Assembly (NCBI GenBank): GCA_964544865.1
Contig: CAZJDV010000036.1
Location: 1-23,584 of the forward strand
Source of the DNA: CAZJDV01 sp964544865
Lineage (GTDB): Bacteria; Chloroflexota; Dehalococcoidia; Lucifugimonadales; CAJWER01
Direction: 5' to 3'
DNA: 23,584 bases
Shown: positions 1 through 7,059 of the stretch, one piece after another
Layout: every line of letters begins with the position of its first letter
Position numbering within the stretch: the first letter of the stretch is position 1
Notes under the pieces: generated by a model
What the model was told of the DNA's origin: nothing
Database searches by the model: none
What the model saw: only the letters and a program-made list of their open reading frames with translations
Position numbers and translations under genes: made by a program

Positions 1-437
1 GCATTACAGCGATGGTACCCGTTGGCGGATATTCGAAGGATGGAGGAGAGTGTGAACCGACTTCGGCGATGGAACGGAGTTCTTAGCGGCTCGGGAAATG
101 GCGCGGAGCGCTGGCCGGTTCCCCTGGACGTGGCGGAGTATGGCGACAACATCCTAGTCCGGGCCACGGTGCCCGGAGCGGACCCGAGCGACATTCAGGT
201 TGAAATCGAGAACGGCGTGTTGACGATCAGCGCGGAGACCGGCGCCCAGAGCGAGGTCAAAGAGGAGAGCTATCTGCTCCGGGAGCGCAGGACGGGTTCA
301 TACCGCCGAGCGATCGTCTGCCCGACGCCGTGGACGCCGAAAAGGCCGAGTCCAGCTATAGGCACGGAGTGCTGACCGTCACGTTTCCCAAGCAAGAGGC
401 GAAGAAGTCTAGGCGCATCGAGGTCCAGGTCGCGTAG
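1..437 (+). pseudogene. Hsp20/alpha-crystallin small heat shock protein, 5'-partial and frameshifted
   Basis: This is a small heat shock protein, an ATP-independent holdase that keeps unfolding proteins soluble. The frame is open from base 1 and reads ALQRWYPLADIRRMEE, so the true ATG probably lies just outside the window; the TTG at 22 is an internal codon. The alpha-crystallin domain follows (PLDVAEYGDNILVRATVPG, then IENGVLTISAE and YLLRERRTGSYRRAI). Near 313-316 the frame breaks: adding one C restores RLPDAVDAEKAESSYRHGVL and the end TFPKQEAKKSRRIEVQVA, stopping at 435-437. Without that base the protein ends at 375 and loses the last strands and the C-terminal anchor. It is either a real pseudogene or a one-base sequence error. 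The family assignment is firm. Confidence 0.85.
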
Positions 438-557
438 GTAATGGACCTAGCTTCTTTCATTCGCCGCCAGGCCCTCTTGCCAGAGGCCGAGCCGCAAATA
501 GATGCTGCCCGTACCCTTGCTCCACGTTTTCTCGAATCTCAGCGATCATCCCCATCC

Positions 558-636
558 CTAGCCCCCAGCTCCTAGCCCCCAGCTCTTAGCCCCTAGCCCC
601 AATCCCCCAAACCCTGTACCCTGTACGCCGTACCCC
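558..636. repeat. C-rich tandem repeats (14-bp and 7-bp units)
   Basis: Two short tandem arrays sit side by side. The unit CTAGCCCCCAGCTC occurs twice perfectly at 558-571 and 572-585, followed by degenerate copies (TTAGCCC, CTAGCCCC, AATCCCCC). Then ACCCTGT occurs at 611-617 and 618-624, with a decayed copy at 625-631. The whole tract from about 551 is strongly C-rich on the plus strand, so the minus strand carries at least six runs of three to five G. It fills most of the gap between the heat shock gene and the adenosyltransferase. No gene is supported between 438 and 651. Confidence 0.8.
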
Positions 637-651
637 TTTCCAGAGGCTCCC

Positions 652-1206
652 ATGAAGCTATACACCAGGCGTGGCGACGAAGGCGAGACCGGACTGTTCC
701 TCGGTGGCCGCGTGTCCAAGGCTGACCTCAAAATTGAGGCGTGCGGCGCGGCCGATACCGCCGTGTCCGCGATGGGTCTGGCACGGGCGATTTGCGCTGA
801 CCCCAGGGTGAAGGAGATACTCCTGGCGGTCCAGCGGCAGATGTTCACCGTGGGGGCGGAGCTGGCGACCGGTCTCTCCAACATCGACAAGCTCGACGAG
901 CTTGTGTCGAGGATCACGTCCGAGGCGGTGGCTGGCCTGGAGAAAACCATCGACGAGTTGAGAGCGGCGATAGACCTGCCCCGGGCGTTCATCGTACCAG
1001 GGGCCTCGGCCGGCTCGGGAGCGCTAGACCTCGCCAGGTCCTTGCTGCGGACCGCCGAGCGACGGGTCGTCGCGCTGAACGAGGATGAAAAACTGGCGAA
1101 TCCCGAGCTGCTCCGTTTCTTGAACCGGCTCTCCGATCTTCTATTCGTGCTCGCCAGATACGAGGACCGGGCCATGCCCTTCGAGCTCGTGACCGGCGAG
1201 GGGTAG
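652..1206 (+). CDS. PduO-type corrinoid (cob(I)alamin) adenosyltransferase
   Basis: The product transfers the 5'-deoxyadenosyl group of ATP to a reduced corrinoid, giving adenosylcobalamin; it acts in the cytosol. At 184 residues it has the usual length of the single-domain PduO/MMAB family. The N-terminal ATP-binding loop is YTRRGDEGETGLFLGGRVSK (4-23), Asp35 matches the conserved Asp of the VDELNS motif, and the C-terminal helix ends with LNRLSDLLFVLAR (157-169), a family hallmark. Some signature positions are altered: DELNS is DTAVS (35-39), the usual LH-AR is LDLAR (125-129), and CRRAER is LRTAER (132-137). The ATG at 652 directly precedes the conserved start. No other cobamide gene is nearby, so it looks like a stand-alone gene for salvage or recycling of the cofactor. 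Confidence 0.88.
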   Translation: MKLYTRRGDEGETGLFLGGRVSKADLKIEACGAADTAVSAMGLARAICADPRVKEILLAVQRQMFTVGAELATGLSNIDKLDELVSRITSEAVAGLEKTIDELRAAIDLPRAFIVPGASAGSGALDLARSLLRTAERRVVALNEDEKLANPELLRFLNRLSDLLFVLARYEDRAMPFELVTGEG

Positions 1207-1276
1207 GAGCCGCCGGTCCGCTGGATGGCCGGCAGAGGCTTTCGCTCTCCTCCGATGTGCTACGATATCATTTGCA

Positions 1277-1900
1277 ATGACTCGCAACTACGTGGCAATC
1301 GTCGACTACCAGGCCGGCAATCTTCGCAGCGTCGAGAAGGCGCTTGAGAGGTCCGGCGCAAGGGCCGTCATCACGAGCGATCCCGATGAGATATCCCGCG
1401 CGGCCGGGATGGTGTTTCCCGGGCAGGGGGCCAACGACTCGTCCATGCGCCACCTGAAGGCGCGGGGGCTAGTGGGGCCTATCAAAGACTTCATCGCCGG
1501 GGGCAGGCCCTTTCTAGGGGTGTGCCTGGGGCTGCAATTGCTGCTCGATGGGTCCGACGAGGGTGTCGAGCCCGGCCTGGGCATACTTTCGGGATGGTCC
1601 AGGCGGCTGCCCGCTGGTTTGAAAGTCCCTCACATGGGTTGGAACCAGGTCGAGTTTCGACGGAGCCACCCCGTGCTAGAGGGGGTCCCTTCGGGATCCC
1701 ACTTTTACTTCGTTCATAGCTACTACGCCGACACTGAATCCACGTCGTTGACGGTGGGCGCCACGAGCTACGGAGTCGAGTTTTGCAGCGCGGTGGCCTG
1801 GGACAACGTGGTCGCCGTGCAGTTCCATCCGGAAAAGAGCGGGGCCGTCGGCTTGAGGATATACCGGAACTTCATTCAGCTCGTCGAGAGCGGCGAGTAG
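1277..1900 (+). CDS. hisH: Imidazole glycerol phosphate synthase, glutaminase subunit HisH
   Basis: HisH hydrolyses glutamine and channels ammonia to HisF in the branch-point step of histidine synthesis. It is a class I glutamine amidotransferase of normal length (207 residues). Visible motifs are the N-terminal IVDYQAGNLRSVEKAL, the oxyanion-strand segment PGQGA (49-53), the nucleophile Cys83 in GVCLGLQLL, and the His184/Glu186 pair in FHPEKSG. PHMGWN (118-123) is also typical. It is the first gene of the local his cluster; hisA follows after 8 bases. No Shine-Dalgarno sequence is visible, but a TACGAT hexamer at 1261-1266 would place a transcript start close to the ATG, so a very short leader is possible. 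That promoter idea is weak because no good -35 is seen. Confidence 0.97.
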   Translation: MTRNYVAIVDYQAGNLRSVEKALERSGARAVITSDPDEISRAAGMVFPGQGANDSSMRHLKARGLVGPIKDFIAGGRPFLGVCLGLQLLLDGSDEGVEPGLGILSGWSRRLPAGLKVPHMGWNQVEFRRSHPVLEGVPSGSHFYFVHSYYADTESTSLTVGATSYGVEFCSAVAWDNVVAVQFHPEKSGAVGLRIYRNFIQLVESGE

Positions 1901-1908
1901 CGCAGATC

Positions 1909-2646
1909 GTGGAAGTCATCCCAGCCATCGACATCAAGGGCGGCAGGTGTGTGCGCCTATATCAGGGCGACTACGACCGGGAGACCGTGTATTCGGACGC
2001 GCCCGTGGGCGTAGCGATGTGCTGGGTCGGCGAGGGCGCCGCGCGCATCCACGTCGTGGACCTCGACGGGGCGAAGGCGGGCGCTCCGGTCAACGCGGGC
2101 GTCGTCGAGGAGATCGCCGCTAAAGCCGGAGTTCCGGTGCAGCTTGGCGGTGGGATAAGCGACTTGGCCGCCGCCAGAGCGGCGGTCGAGCGAGGTATAG
2201 ATCGGGTGATACTAGGCACTGCCGCTGTGGAGGAGCCTGCCATCGTCGAGCAGCTTTGTGCGGAGCTGGGTGGTGAAGCGGTGGTCGTAAGCGTGGACGC
2301 GTGGGAAGGCCAGGTAATGCTGCAAGGCTGGACCAGGGCCAGCGGTGTCGCCGCCTCGGAGGTGCTTAAGCAGGTCGAATCGTTGGGCGTCCGCCGATTC
2401 GTGTACACGGACATCGTCCGGGATGCCACGCTGACCGAGCCAAACTTTCGCGCCATCGAGGACCTGATGCGCATGACTCGGCTGAAGATGATCGTGGCGG
2501 GCGGTGTGTCGTCGGTGGACCACCTGGTCAGGTTGAGCGAGACCGAAGTGGAGGCGGCCATCGTCGGCAAGGCGATCTATACCGGGGACGTCGATCTTCG
2601 CGAGGCGATCGAAGCCCTGGCTGAGATTCCAAGGAAGGACTCATAA
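1909..2646 (+). CDS. hisA: ProFAR isomerase HisA
   Basis: HisA is a TIM-barrel isomerase that converts ProFAR to PRFAR, the substrate of HisHF. I place the start at the GTG at 1909, which gives MEVIPAIDIKGGRCVRLYQG, the standard N-terminus; the open frame upstream overlaps hisH and has no homology. The 245 residues fit the family. Catalytic Asp8 (AIDIKGG) and the second acid Asp130 (SVDAWEGQV) are present, as is the TDIVRDATL segment (Thr167, Asp168) that usually reads TDI-RDGTL. Phosphate-binding glycines are visible in QLGGGIS and VAGGVSS. The gene starts 8 bases after hisH and abuts the next ATG directly (TAAATG), which implies translational coupling. Confidence 0.96.
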   Translation: MEVIPAIDIKGGRCVRLYQGDYDRETVYSDAPVGVAMCWVGEGAARIHVVDLDGAKAGAPVNAGVVEEIAAKAGVPVQLGGGISDLAAARAAVERGIDRVILGTAAVEEPAIVEQLCAELGGEAVVVSVDAWEGQVMLQGWTRASGVAASEVLKQVESLGVRRFVYTDIVRDATLTEPNFRAIEDLMRMTRLKMIVAGGVSSVDHLVRLSETEVEAAIVGKAIYTGDVDLREAIEALAEIPRKDS

Positions 2647-3222
2647 ATGGCGGCTAAGTCCAAATTTGATCCCAAGAGCATGCAGGCGCTGTTGTCCGCG
2701 GAAAGACGGCGGGCGATCGACACGCACTCACTGTTGTCCCGGCTGCCCATACGCCCACACCACGTCGTCGCGGATATCGGCTGCGGGCCCGGATATTTTG
2801 CAGTTCCCCTCGCCAAGTACCTCTACGACGGCAAGGTGTATGCCCTCGACGTCCAGCAAGAGATGCTGGACGCTACCCAAGGGAAACTTGAAGATGCCCG
2901 GCTGACCACCGTGGAGGTCATGCTGTCGAAGGAGAGGAAGCTGCCCCTCGACGACGAGAGCATGGACGGCGCACTGATGGCTTTCGTTCTCCAGGAGGCA
3001 AACGGTCCCGCCGCGCTCTTGAAGGAGGCGCGGCGATGCCTCAAGCCGGCGGGCTGGCTCACAGTCCTAGAGTGGCACAGGCGCGAAACGGAGCAGGGCC
3101 CTCCGGTCGGTCGCCGCATCGACCCGGAAGAGATGCGGGCCATGGGGGTGAAGCTCGGGCTCAAAGTGGGGGACACCCAGCAGCTCAACGACAGCCAGTA
3201 TATGATGGTCATGAGGAAGTAA
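2647..3222 (+). CDS. Class I SAM-dependent methyltransferase within the his cluster
   Basis: This is a 191-residue Rossmann-fold methyltransferase of the UbiE/Methyltransf_11 type; the substrate is unknown. Motif I is VADIGCGPGYF (41-51), the acidic ribose-binding residue is Asp68 in VYALDVQQEML, and the post-motif segment LKEARRCLKPAGWLTVLEW matches the usual motif III region. The end DSQYMMVMRK is a typical C-terminal strand. The start ATG touches the hisA stop, and hisF begins 3 bases after its own stop, so it is almost certainly translated with the his genes. No methylation step is known in histidine biosynthesis. It could be a hitchhiker, or act on a his intermediate, a small metabolite or a protein; the sequence does not decide. 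Confidence 0.9.
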   Translation: MAAKSKFDPKSMQALLSAERRRAIDTHSLLSRLPIRPHHVVADIGCGPGYFAVPLAKYLYDGKVYALDVQQEMLDATQGKLEDARLTTVEVMLSKERKLPLDDESMDGALMAFVLQEANGPAALLKEARRCLKPAGWLTVLEWHRRETEQGPPVGRRIDPEEMRAMGVKLGLKVGDTQQLNDSQYMMVMRK

Positions 3223-3225
3223 GGC

Positions 3226-4014
3226 GTGCTGACCAAGCGAATCATAGCGTGTCTGGACGTGAAAGCCGGCCGTGTTGTAAAGGGCGTCCGGTTCCGCGAC
3301 CATCGAGACGCCGGTGACCCCGTGGAGATGGCTTCGTTTTATGACCGCGAGGGGGCCGACGAGCTCGTGTTTTACGACATCACCGCATCCTCGGAGGGCA
3401 GGGAGATCATGGTGGATGTGGTGGCCCGCGTGGCGGAGCAGGTCTTCATACCGCTGACCGTGGGCGGAGGGCTGCGGTCTGTCGAGGACATGCAGCAGAT
3501 GCTCCAGGCCGGTGCCGACAAGGTGTCTATCAATACGGCCGCGGTGGAGGACCCGGACCTGATCCGCCGGGGAGCGGAGCGATTCGGATGCCAGTGCATC
3601 GTCCTGGGGCTGGATGCCATGCGCGTCCCGGAGGCCGATCCGCCACGGTGGGCGGTGATGATTCGCACCGGCCACGACGGCGGCGAGGCCACGGGGCTGG
3701 ATGCCATAGAGTGGGCGAAGCGGACCGCGGAACTGGGAGCCGGGGAGATCGTGGTAAACAGCATCGACATGGACGGCACCCAGGAGGGATATGATCTCGA
3801 GCTCCTACAGGCCCTCTCGGAGAACGTGAGCATTCCCGTGGTGGCCAGCGGAGGCGCGGGCACACCCGGGCACATGTACGAGGCAGCCAGCCGCGGGAAC
3901 GCGGACGCGGTCCTGGCCGCTAGCATCTTCCATTATGGCAAATACAGCATTCGAGAGGCCAAGGTCTACCTTCGAGAGAAGGGCTTGCCCGTCCGTCCGA
4001 TCGTAGAATCTTAG
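3226..4014 (+). CDS. hisF: Imidazole glycerol phosphate synthase, cyclase subunit HisF
   Basis: HisF is the TIM-barrel cyclase partner of HisH. It uses the channelled ammonia to split PRFAR into imidazole glycerol phosphate and AICAR. The GTG at 3226 gives MLTKRIIACLDVKAGRVVKG, the standard start, and 262 residues is slightly above the usual length. Both catalytic aspartates are visible: Asp11 (CLDVKAGR) and Asp130 (VLGLDAMR). Other family segments are FYDITASSEGR, PLTVGGGLRS, VNSIDMDGT and VVASGGAGT. It lies 3 bases downstream of the methyltransferase. A 97-base gap to hisIE holds a 6-bp stem (CGCTGC at 4040-4045 with GCAGCG at 4060-4065) without a T tract, so I read it as mRNA structure and not as a terminator. 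Confidence 0.97.
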   Translation: MLTKRIIACLDVKAGRVVKGVRFRDHRDAGDPVEMASFYDREGADELVFYDITASSEGREIMVDVVARVAEQVFIPLTVGGGLRSVEDMQQMLQAGADKVSINTAAVEDPDLIRRGAERFGCQCIVLGLDAMRVPEADPPRWAVMIRTGHDGGEATGLDAIEWAKRTAELGAGEIVVNSIDMDGTQEGYDLELLQALSENVSIPVVASGGAGTPGHMYEAASRGNADAVLAASIFHYGKYSIREAKVYLREKGLPVRPIVES

Positions 4015-4111
4015 AAGGGATCCACCGGCGCATTCGGTCCGCTGCCCCGGCCACGGAGAGCAGCGCCCTCGTATCGACCGACGTTTGAGCGCGGGTGGGC
4101 GAGATGCAACG

Positions 4112-4726
4112 ATGATACAGCTTGACGACAAAGGTCTGGTGGCCGCCATCGTGCAGGACGCCGGCACGATGGAAGTGCTGATGCTGGGGTACATGAGCCC
4201 CGGCGCGCTCCAACGCACCCTTGCAGGCGGCGACGTGTGGTTCTACAGCCGCAGCCGCTCGGAGCTATGGCACAAGGGGGAGACGTCGGGGAACTACATG
4301 CACCTCAAGTCGGCGTCATATGACTGCGACGGCGACGTGGTGCTTTTGCACGTCGACCCCGACGGGCCGGCCTGCCACACGGGGAACCGTACCTGCTTCT
4401 TCACGCCCCTGGAGGAGATGCCAGAGTTCGCCCGCCCCGACAAGGGGCCTGGCATACTGGACGAGCTGTTTTCGGTGATAAAAGACCGCCAGCGGGAGTT
4501 GCCCGAGGGCAGCTACACGACGAAGCTCTTCAACGAAGGCGTGGACCGCATCGGCCAGAAGGTGATCGAGGAGGCGGGTGAGGCGGTGATCGCCGGCGTG
4601 AAGCTGGACAAGGATGGTCTGGCCCGGGAGTCCGCCGATCTACTCTACCACCTGATGGTGCTGCTCGCTGCCAACGGCGCCCGGCCGGAGGACGTCTACA
4701 CCCACCTGCGTGAGCGGCGGGGGTAG
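4112..4726 (+). CDS. hisIE: Bifunctional phosphoribosyl-AMP cyclohydrolase / phosphoribosyl-ATP pyrophosphatase HisIE
   Basis: This fused enzyme performs steps 2 and 3 of histidine synthesis. I choose the ATG at 4112 (MIQLDDKGLVAAIVQD), which matches HisI N-termini; an in-frame TTG at 4085 only adds unconserved residues. The HisI half spans about residues 1-105 and shows FYSRSRSELWHKGETSGN, then the metal-site segments YDCDGDVVLL and ACHTGNRTCFF. The HisE half (about 115-204) shows the MazG-like helices SYTTKLFNEG, KVIEEAGEAVIAG and ESADLLYHLMVLL with the acidic residues that bind magnesium. It is the last gene of the cluster and converges on the decayed regulator at 4752. hisG, hisD, hisB and hisC are not in the window. 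Confidence 0.95.
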   Translation: MIQLDDKGLVAAIVQDAGTMEVLMLGYMSPGALQRTLAGGDVWFYSRSRSELWHKGETSGNYMHLKSASYDCDGDVVLLHVDPDGPACHTGNRTCFFTPLEEMPEFARPDKGPGILDELFSVIKDRQRELPEGSYTTKLFNEGVDRIGQKVIEEAGEAVIAGVKLDKDGLARESADLLYHLMVLLAANGARPEDVYTHLRERRG

Positions 4727-4751
4727 CGGAGAGACGGGCGCCGTGCCCCGC

Positions 4752-5412
4752 TCAGCCCCTGATGCCGCCCACGCCACGGCTGGCCGCGAAGGCGGCCGCC
4801 TTCGCGCGGTTGTCCAGGTGCAGCTTGTCGAGGATGTTCCTCAGGTGGTACTTGACCGTGCTCTCGCTGATGATGAGCGAGGCCGCGATGTCCTTGTTGG
4901 TCTTGCCCTGGGCCACCAGCTCCAGCACCTCCATCTCACGGGCGCTGAGCTTCGACAGGGACTCCTCTTTTCCCTCGGGCTGATGGGCTCGCGTGAACTC
5001 CGCCAGCATCTTGGACGCCATGAGCGGCGAGATCGGGGCCTCGCCGCTGCGCACGCCCGAGATCAGGTCGAAGAAGACACCTCCGACTTCAGCTTCTTCA
5101 ACAGATAGCCCTGTGCGCCGCTCTCGATGGCCTCGAAGAGGTCCGCCTCGTCGTCGGAGACCGTTAGCATGACGACCTTGACCACGGGGATCTCGGTCGT
5201 GATGAAGCGGGTAGCCTCCAGTCCGCTCATGTTCGGCATCCGTATGTCCATCAGTACCAGGTCCGGCCGCAGCTCGCGGGCCCGCCCACGGCCTCGAGTT
5301 CGTCGCTGGCTTGGCCCACCACCTCGTAGCCGTGGGCGCCGAGCAGGCTCGCAATCCCGTCCCGGAACAGGTCGTGGTCGTCGACGATGAGAACCCGTAT
5401 CTTGTCGGTCAA
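4752..5412 (-). pseudogene. NarL/LuxR-family response regulator, two frameshifts
   Basis: The product would be a DNA-binding response regulator of about 220 residues. It begins at a TTG (5412) whose last two bases overlap the kinase stop and reads MTDKIRVLIVDDHDLFRDGI. The receiver continues with the phospho-acceptor segment LVLMDIRMPNMSGLEATR and GAQGYLLKKL. The C-terminal LuxR helix-turn-helix is intact in reading: LSAREMEVLELVAQGKTNKDIA, then STVKYHLRNILDKLHL. The frame breaks twice: near 5278-5288 a missing C after GAG GCC GTG, and near 5072-5082 between KSEV and FFDLISG. As it stands no full-length regulator can be made. The upstream kinase has lost its core, so true decay is more likely than two sequence errors. 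Confidence 0.85.
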
Positions 5413-5665
5413 GCGACCGCCCCCGAGAGCTCGACAGCTATCCTGGTCCCCTCGCCGGGCGACGTGTCGAGCTTGAATCGCGCGCCGATGGCGCCTGCAC
5501 GTTCCTCCATCGACTGCAAGCCGAGGTGGGGCCACGGCCCTCTGGCGGTGCGGCCGGGTCACCGTCCTGCCGGGCCGGCATGGTCTCAACGTCAGTTCGG
5601 TGAGCGATGCTCTGTAGCGCCGCGCCGGCGCCGGGATAGCTCGCGAACAAGATGCCCGCGACCAA
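5409..5665 (-). pseudogene. Remnant of a NarX/DegS-type sensor histidine kinase
   Basis: The last residues of an HATPase_c domain are readable directly before the response regulator: HLGLQSMEERAGAIGARF, then TSPGEGTRIAVELSGAVA and a TGA at 5411-5409. In another frame just upstream lie DGDPAAPPEGRG, which resembles the G1 box of NarX-type kinases, and GAALQSIAHRTDVET, which resembles the segment before the N box. The N box itself, the HisKA_3 helix and any sensor domain are missing. There is a frame change near 5529-5540 (two surplus C in a C run), and a stop cuts the frame above 5680. I read this as an internally deleted, dead kinase gene. The upper boundary is approximate. Confidence 0.65.
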
Positions 5666-5870
5666 CACGTGGGCAGCTATTCGTCCTCAGAGCCCTCAAA
5701 TGCGGTGGTGGTGCTTTGTCCAGGACCTGGAAACTCAGCCTTGGCTCTATTGTATCACCGCTGGACCGGCTCGTCTCAGGTGGTCTCGGCCTCTGAGGAA
5801 GAGGTGGTGGACGGCGTCCTGGGTATGACATGGTCCAGGGCGGGCGCGACCTTCGGGCAGGCTGTGCCCA
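5666..5870. other. Non-coding gap with no supported gene
   Basis: About 200 bases between the kinase remnant and the DUF1385 gene. Open frames exist on both strands but none shows a recognisable domain. A TACAAT hexamer (minus strand) lies in the middle without a good -35 partner; it could be the old promoter of the two-component pair. I see nothing else. Confidence 0.4.
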
Positions 5871-6773
5871 TCAGGCCTGACTCGGGCTGGAGCCGACCGG
5901 CGACTCATCGGCGGCGAGGGCCTGCTCCATGGCGGCGATGGCGACCTCTATCTGGTCGTCGTCGGGCTCCCGGGTCGTGAGGGACTGAAGAGCGAGGCTG
6001 GGAGCGGCCAGAAACCTTACCGGTGCGTTGTCGGTATGGAAGCCGCTGTAGCGTACGGCCTCGTAGCTGATCGCGGCGACCAGAGGGACCAGCACGACTC
6101 GAGATGTGAGGAGCCACCACAGGGGCTCGCGGCCCACGAGCGTGAACACCGCGATGGCGACGACCATGACTGTCAGCAGGAAAGCCGTGCCGCAGCGGGG
6201 ATGGGCCGTCGAGTACTTGCGGACCGACTCTATCTCCAGGGTGTCCTGGTGCTCCTGCGCATGCACCGTCATGTGCTCCGCCCCGTGGTACATGAACACC
6301 CGCCTGATCTGCTCCATCTTCCCGATGAGGTAGATGTACGCCAGGAATATCGCCAGCCGGAACAGGCCTTCCGCCAGGTTGCTGAGCAGGTCTGACCCGA
6401 GCGGGCGCTCCACGGCTTTGCTGGCCAGCACCGGGATCAGGAAAAAGAGCCCGACGGCGAACGTGAGCGATATGGCGAATGTCACCGCCATCGCCCCTTT
6501 GCCGATCTCGTCCCCTTCGGCCTCCACGCCGACGTTCGCCGAGTACGTCAGGGCGCGCATTCCGAGCATCAGTGTCTCGATGAGAACGATGACGCCCCGC
6601 AGCACGGGGAGCCTCCGGAGGCGCCCCGTGTACAGCGAACTCAGTGGGTCGCACTTGAGGGCCAGGGTGCCGTCGGGCCGGCGCACCGCTATGCTGGCGA
6701 AGCGCTGGCCGCGAATCATCACGCCTTCGATAACGGCCTGCCCCCCGTAGGTCGGCCTGCTCCCGGAAGCCAT
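5871..6773 (-). CDS. DUF1385 family membrane protein (YqhQ-like)
   Basis: This is a 300-residue integral membrane protein of the DUF1385 family, whose biochemical role I cannot state. The family start YGGQAVIEGVMIRG is at residues 9-22. Hydrophobic segments include VLRGVIVLIETLMLGM, VTFAISLTFAVGLFFLIPVL, LAIFLAYIYLI, a helix after CGTAFLL, and one around the WWLL stretch. Between them is a conserved polar loop with FMYHGAEHMTVHA and HPRCGTAF. The tail is acidic and soluble (EPDDDQIEVAIAAMEQAL). The ATG at 6773 has a GAGGTGG ribosome binding site that starts directly after the T tract of the rpmE terminator, so expression probably depends on readthrough. The gene follows rpmE, as in several Gram-positive and Chloroflexota genomes. 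Confidence 0.88.
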   Translation of the reverse strand: MASGSRPTYGGQAVIEGVMIRGQRFASIAVRRPDGTLALKCDPLSSLYTGRLRRLPVLRGVIVLIETLMLGMRALTYSANVGVEAEGDEIGKGAMAVTFAISLTFAVGLFFLIPVLASKAVERPLGSDLLSNLAEGLFRLAIFLAYIYLIGKMEQIRRVFMYHGAEHMTVHAQEHQDTLEIESVRKYSTAHPRCGTAFLLTVMVVAIAVFTLVGREPLWWLLTSRVVLVPLVAAISYEAVRYSGFHTDNAPVRFLAAPSLALQSLTTREPDDDQIEVAIAAMEQALAADESPVGSSPSQA

Positions 6774-6784
6774 TTATTGCCACC

Positions 6785-6827
6785 TCAAAAATAAACAGTG
6801 GGGGCGAGCCGACTCACCCCCACTGTT
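6785..6827 (-). terminator. Intrinsic terminator after rpmE
   Basis: On the minus strand AACAGTGGGGG (complement of 6827-6817) pairs perfectly over 11 bp with CCCCCACTGTT (complement of 6804-6794). The 12-base loop can close further through a TGAG/CTCG-like inner pair. A T-rich run TATTTTT follows. The terminator sits 22 bases after the rpmE stop and its T tract runs straight into the ribosome binding site of the DUF1385 gene. Confidence 0.85.
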
Positions 6828-6848
6828 AGCCGCATTTACTTTTCGGTC

Positions 6849-7052
6849 TTAGTCGAGCTTGAAACGGCGTCTGAGCCTATCTACCCTGCCCTCTGTGTCC
6901 ACGATGCGCTGTTCACCGGTGTAGAACGGGTGGCACTGGTTGCATATCTCGACCCTAAGCTCCGGTTTTGTCGAGCCTGTGATGTATGTCGCACCACAGG
7001 AGCAGGTGACCACTGCCTCAGGGTAGTACTGCGGATGTATCTTTGTTTTCAT
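6849..7052 (-). CDS. rpmE: 50S ribosomal protein L31
   Basis: Ribosomal protein L31 binds the 50S central protuberance and bridges to the 30S head. The 67 residues begin MKTKIHPQYYPEAVVTC. The zinc-binding form is indicated by cysteines in TCSCGATY (Cys17, Cys19) and in CNQCHPFYTG. The Cys-containing form is known to be replaced by a Cys-free paralogue under zinc starvation in some bacteria; no such paralogue is in the window. A strong purine-rich ribosome binding site (GGAGGTGAGGTGAGAGG) precedes the ATG and overlaps the end of rpmA, with only 7 bases between the genes. Confidence 0.97.
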   Translation of the reverse strand: MKTKIHPQYYPEAVVTCSCGATYITGSTKPELRVEICNQCHPFYTGEQRIVDTEGRVDRLRRRFKLD

Positions 7053-7059
7053 GCGCCTC

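Noticed and set aside
441..575. A 44-codon plus-strand frame starting ATG right after the heat shock gene.
   Set aside because: No known domain, and its 3' part runs into the C-rich tandem repeats.
1238..1276. Promoter for hisH with TACGAT as -10.
   Set aside because: No acceptable -35 at 16-18 bases; kept only as a remark in the hisH entry.
5905..6783. A 292-codon minus-strand frame overlapping the DUF1385 gene.
   Set aside because: It is an Arg/Gly/His-rich out-of-frame shadow; the DUF1385 frame has the family motifs and membrane helices.
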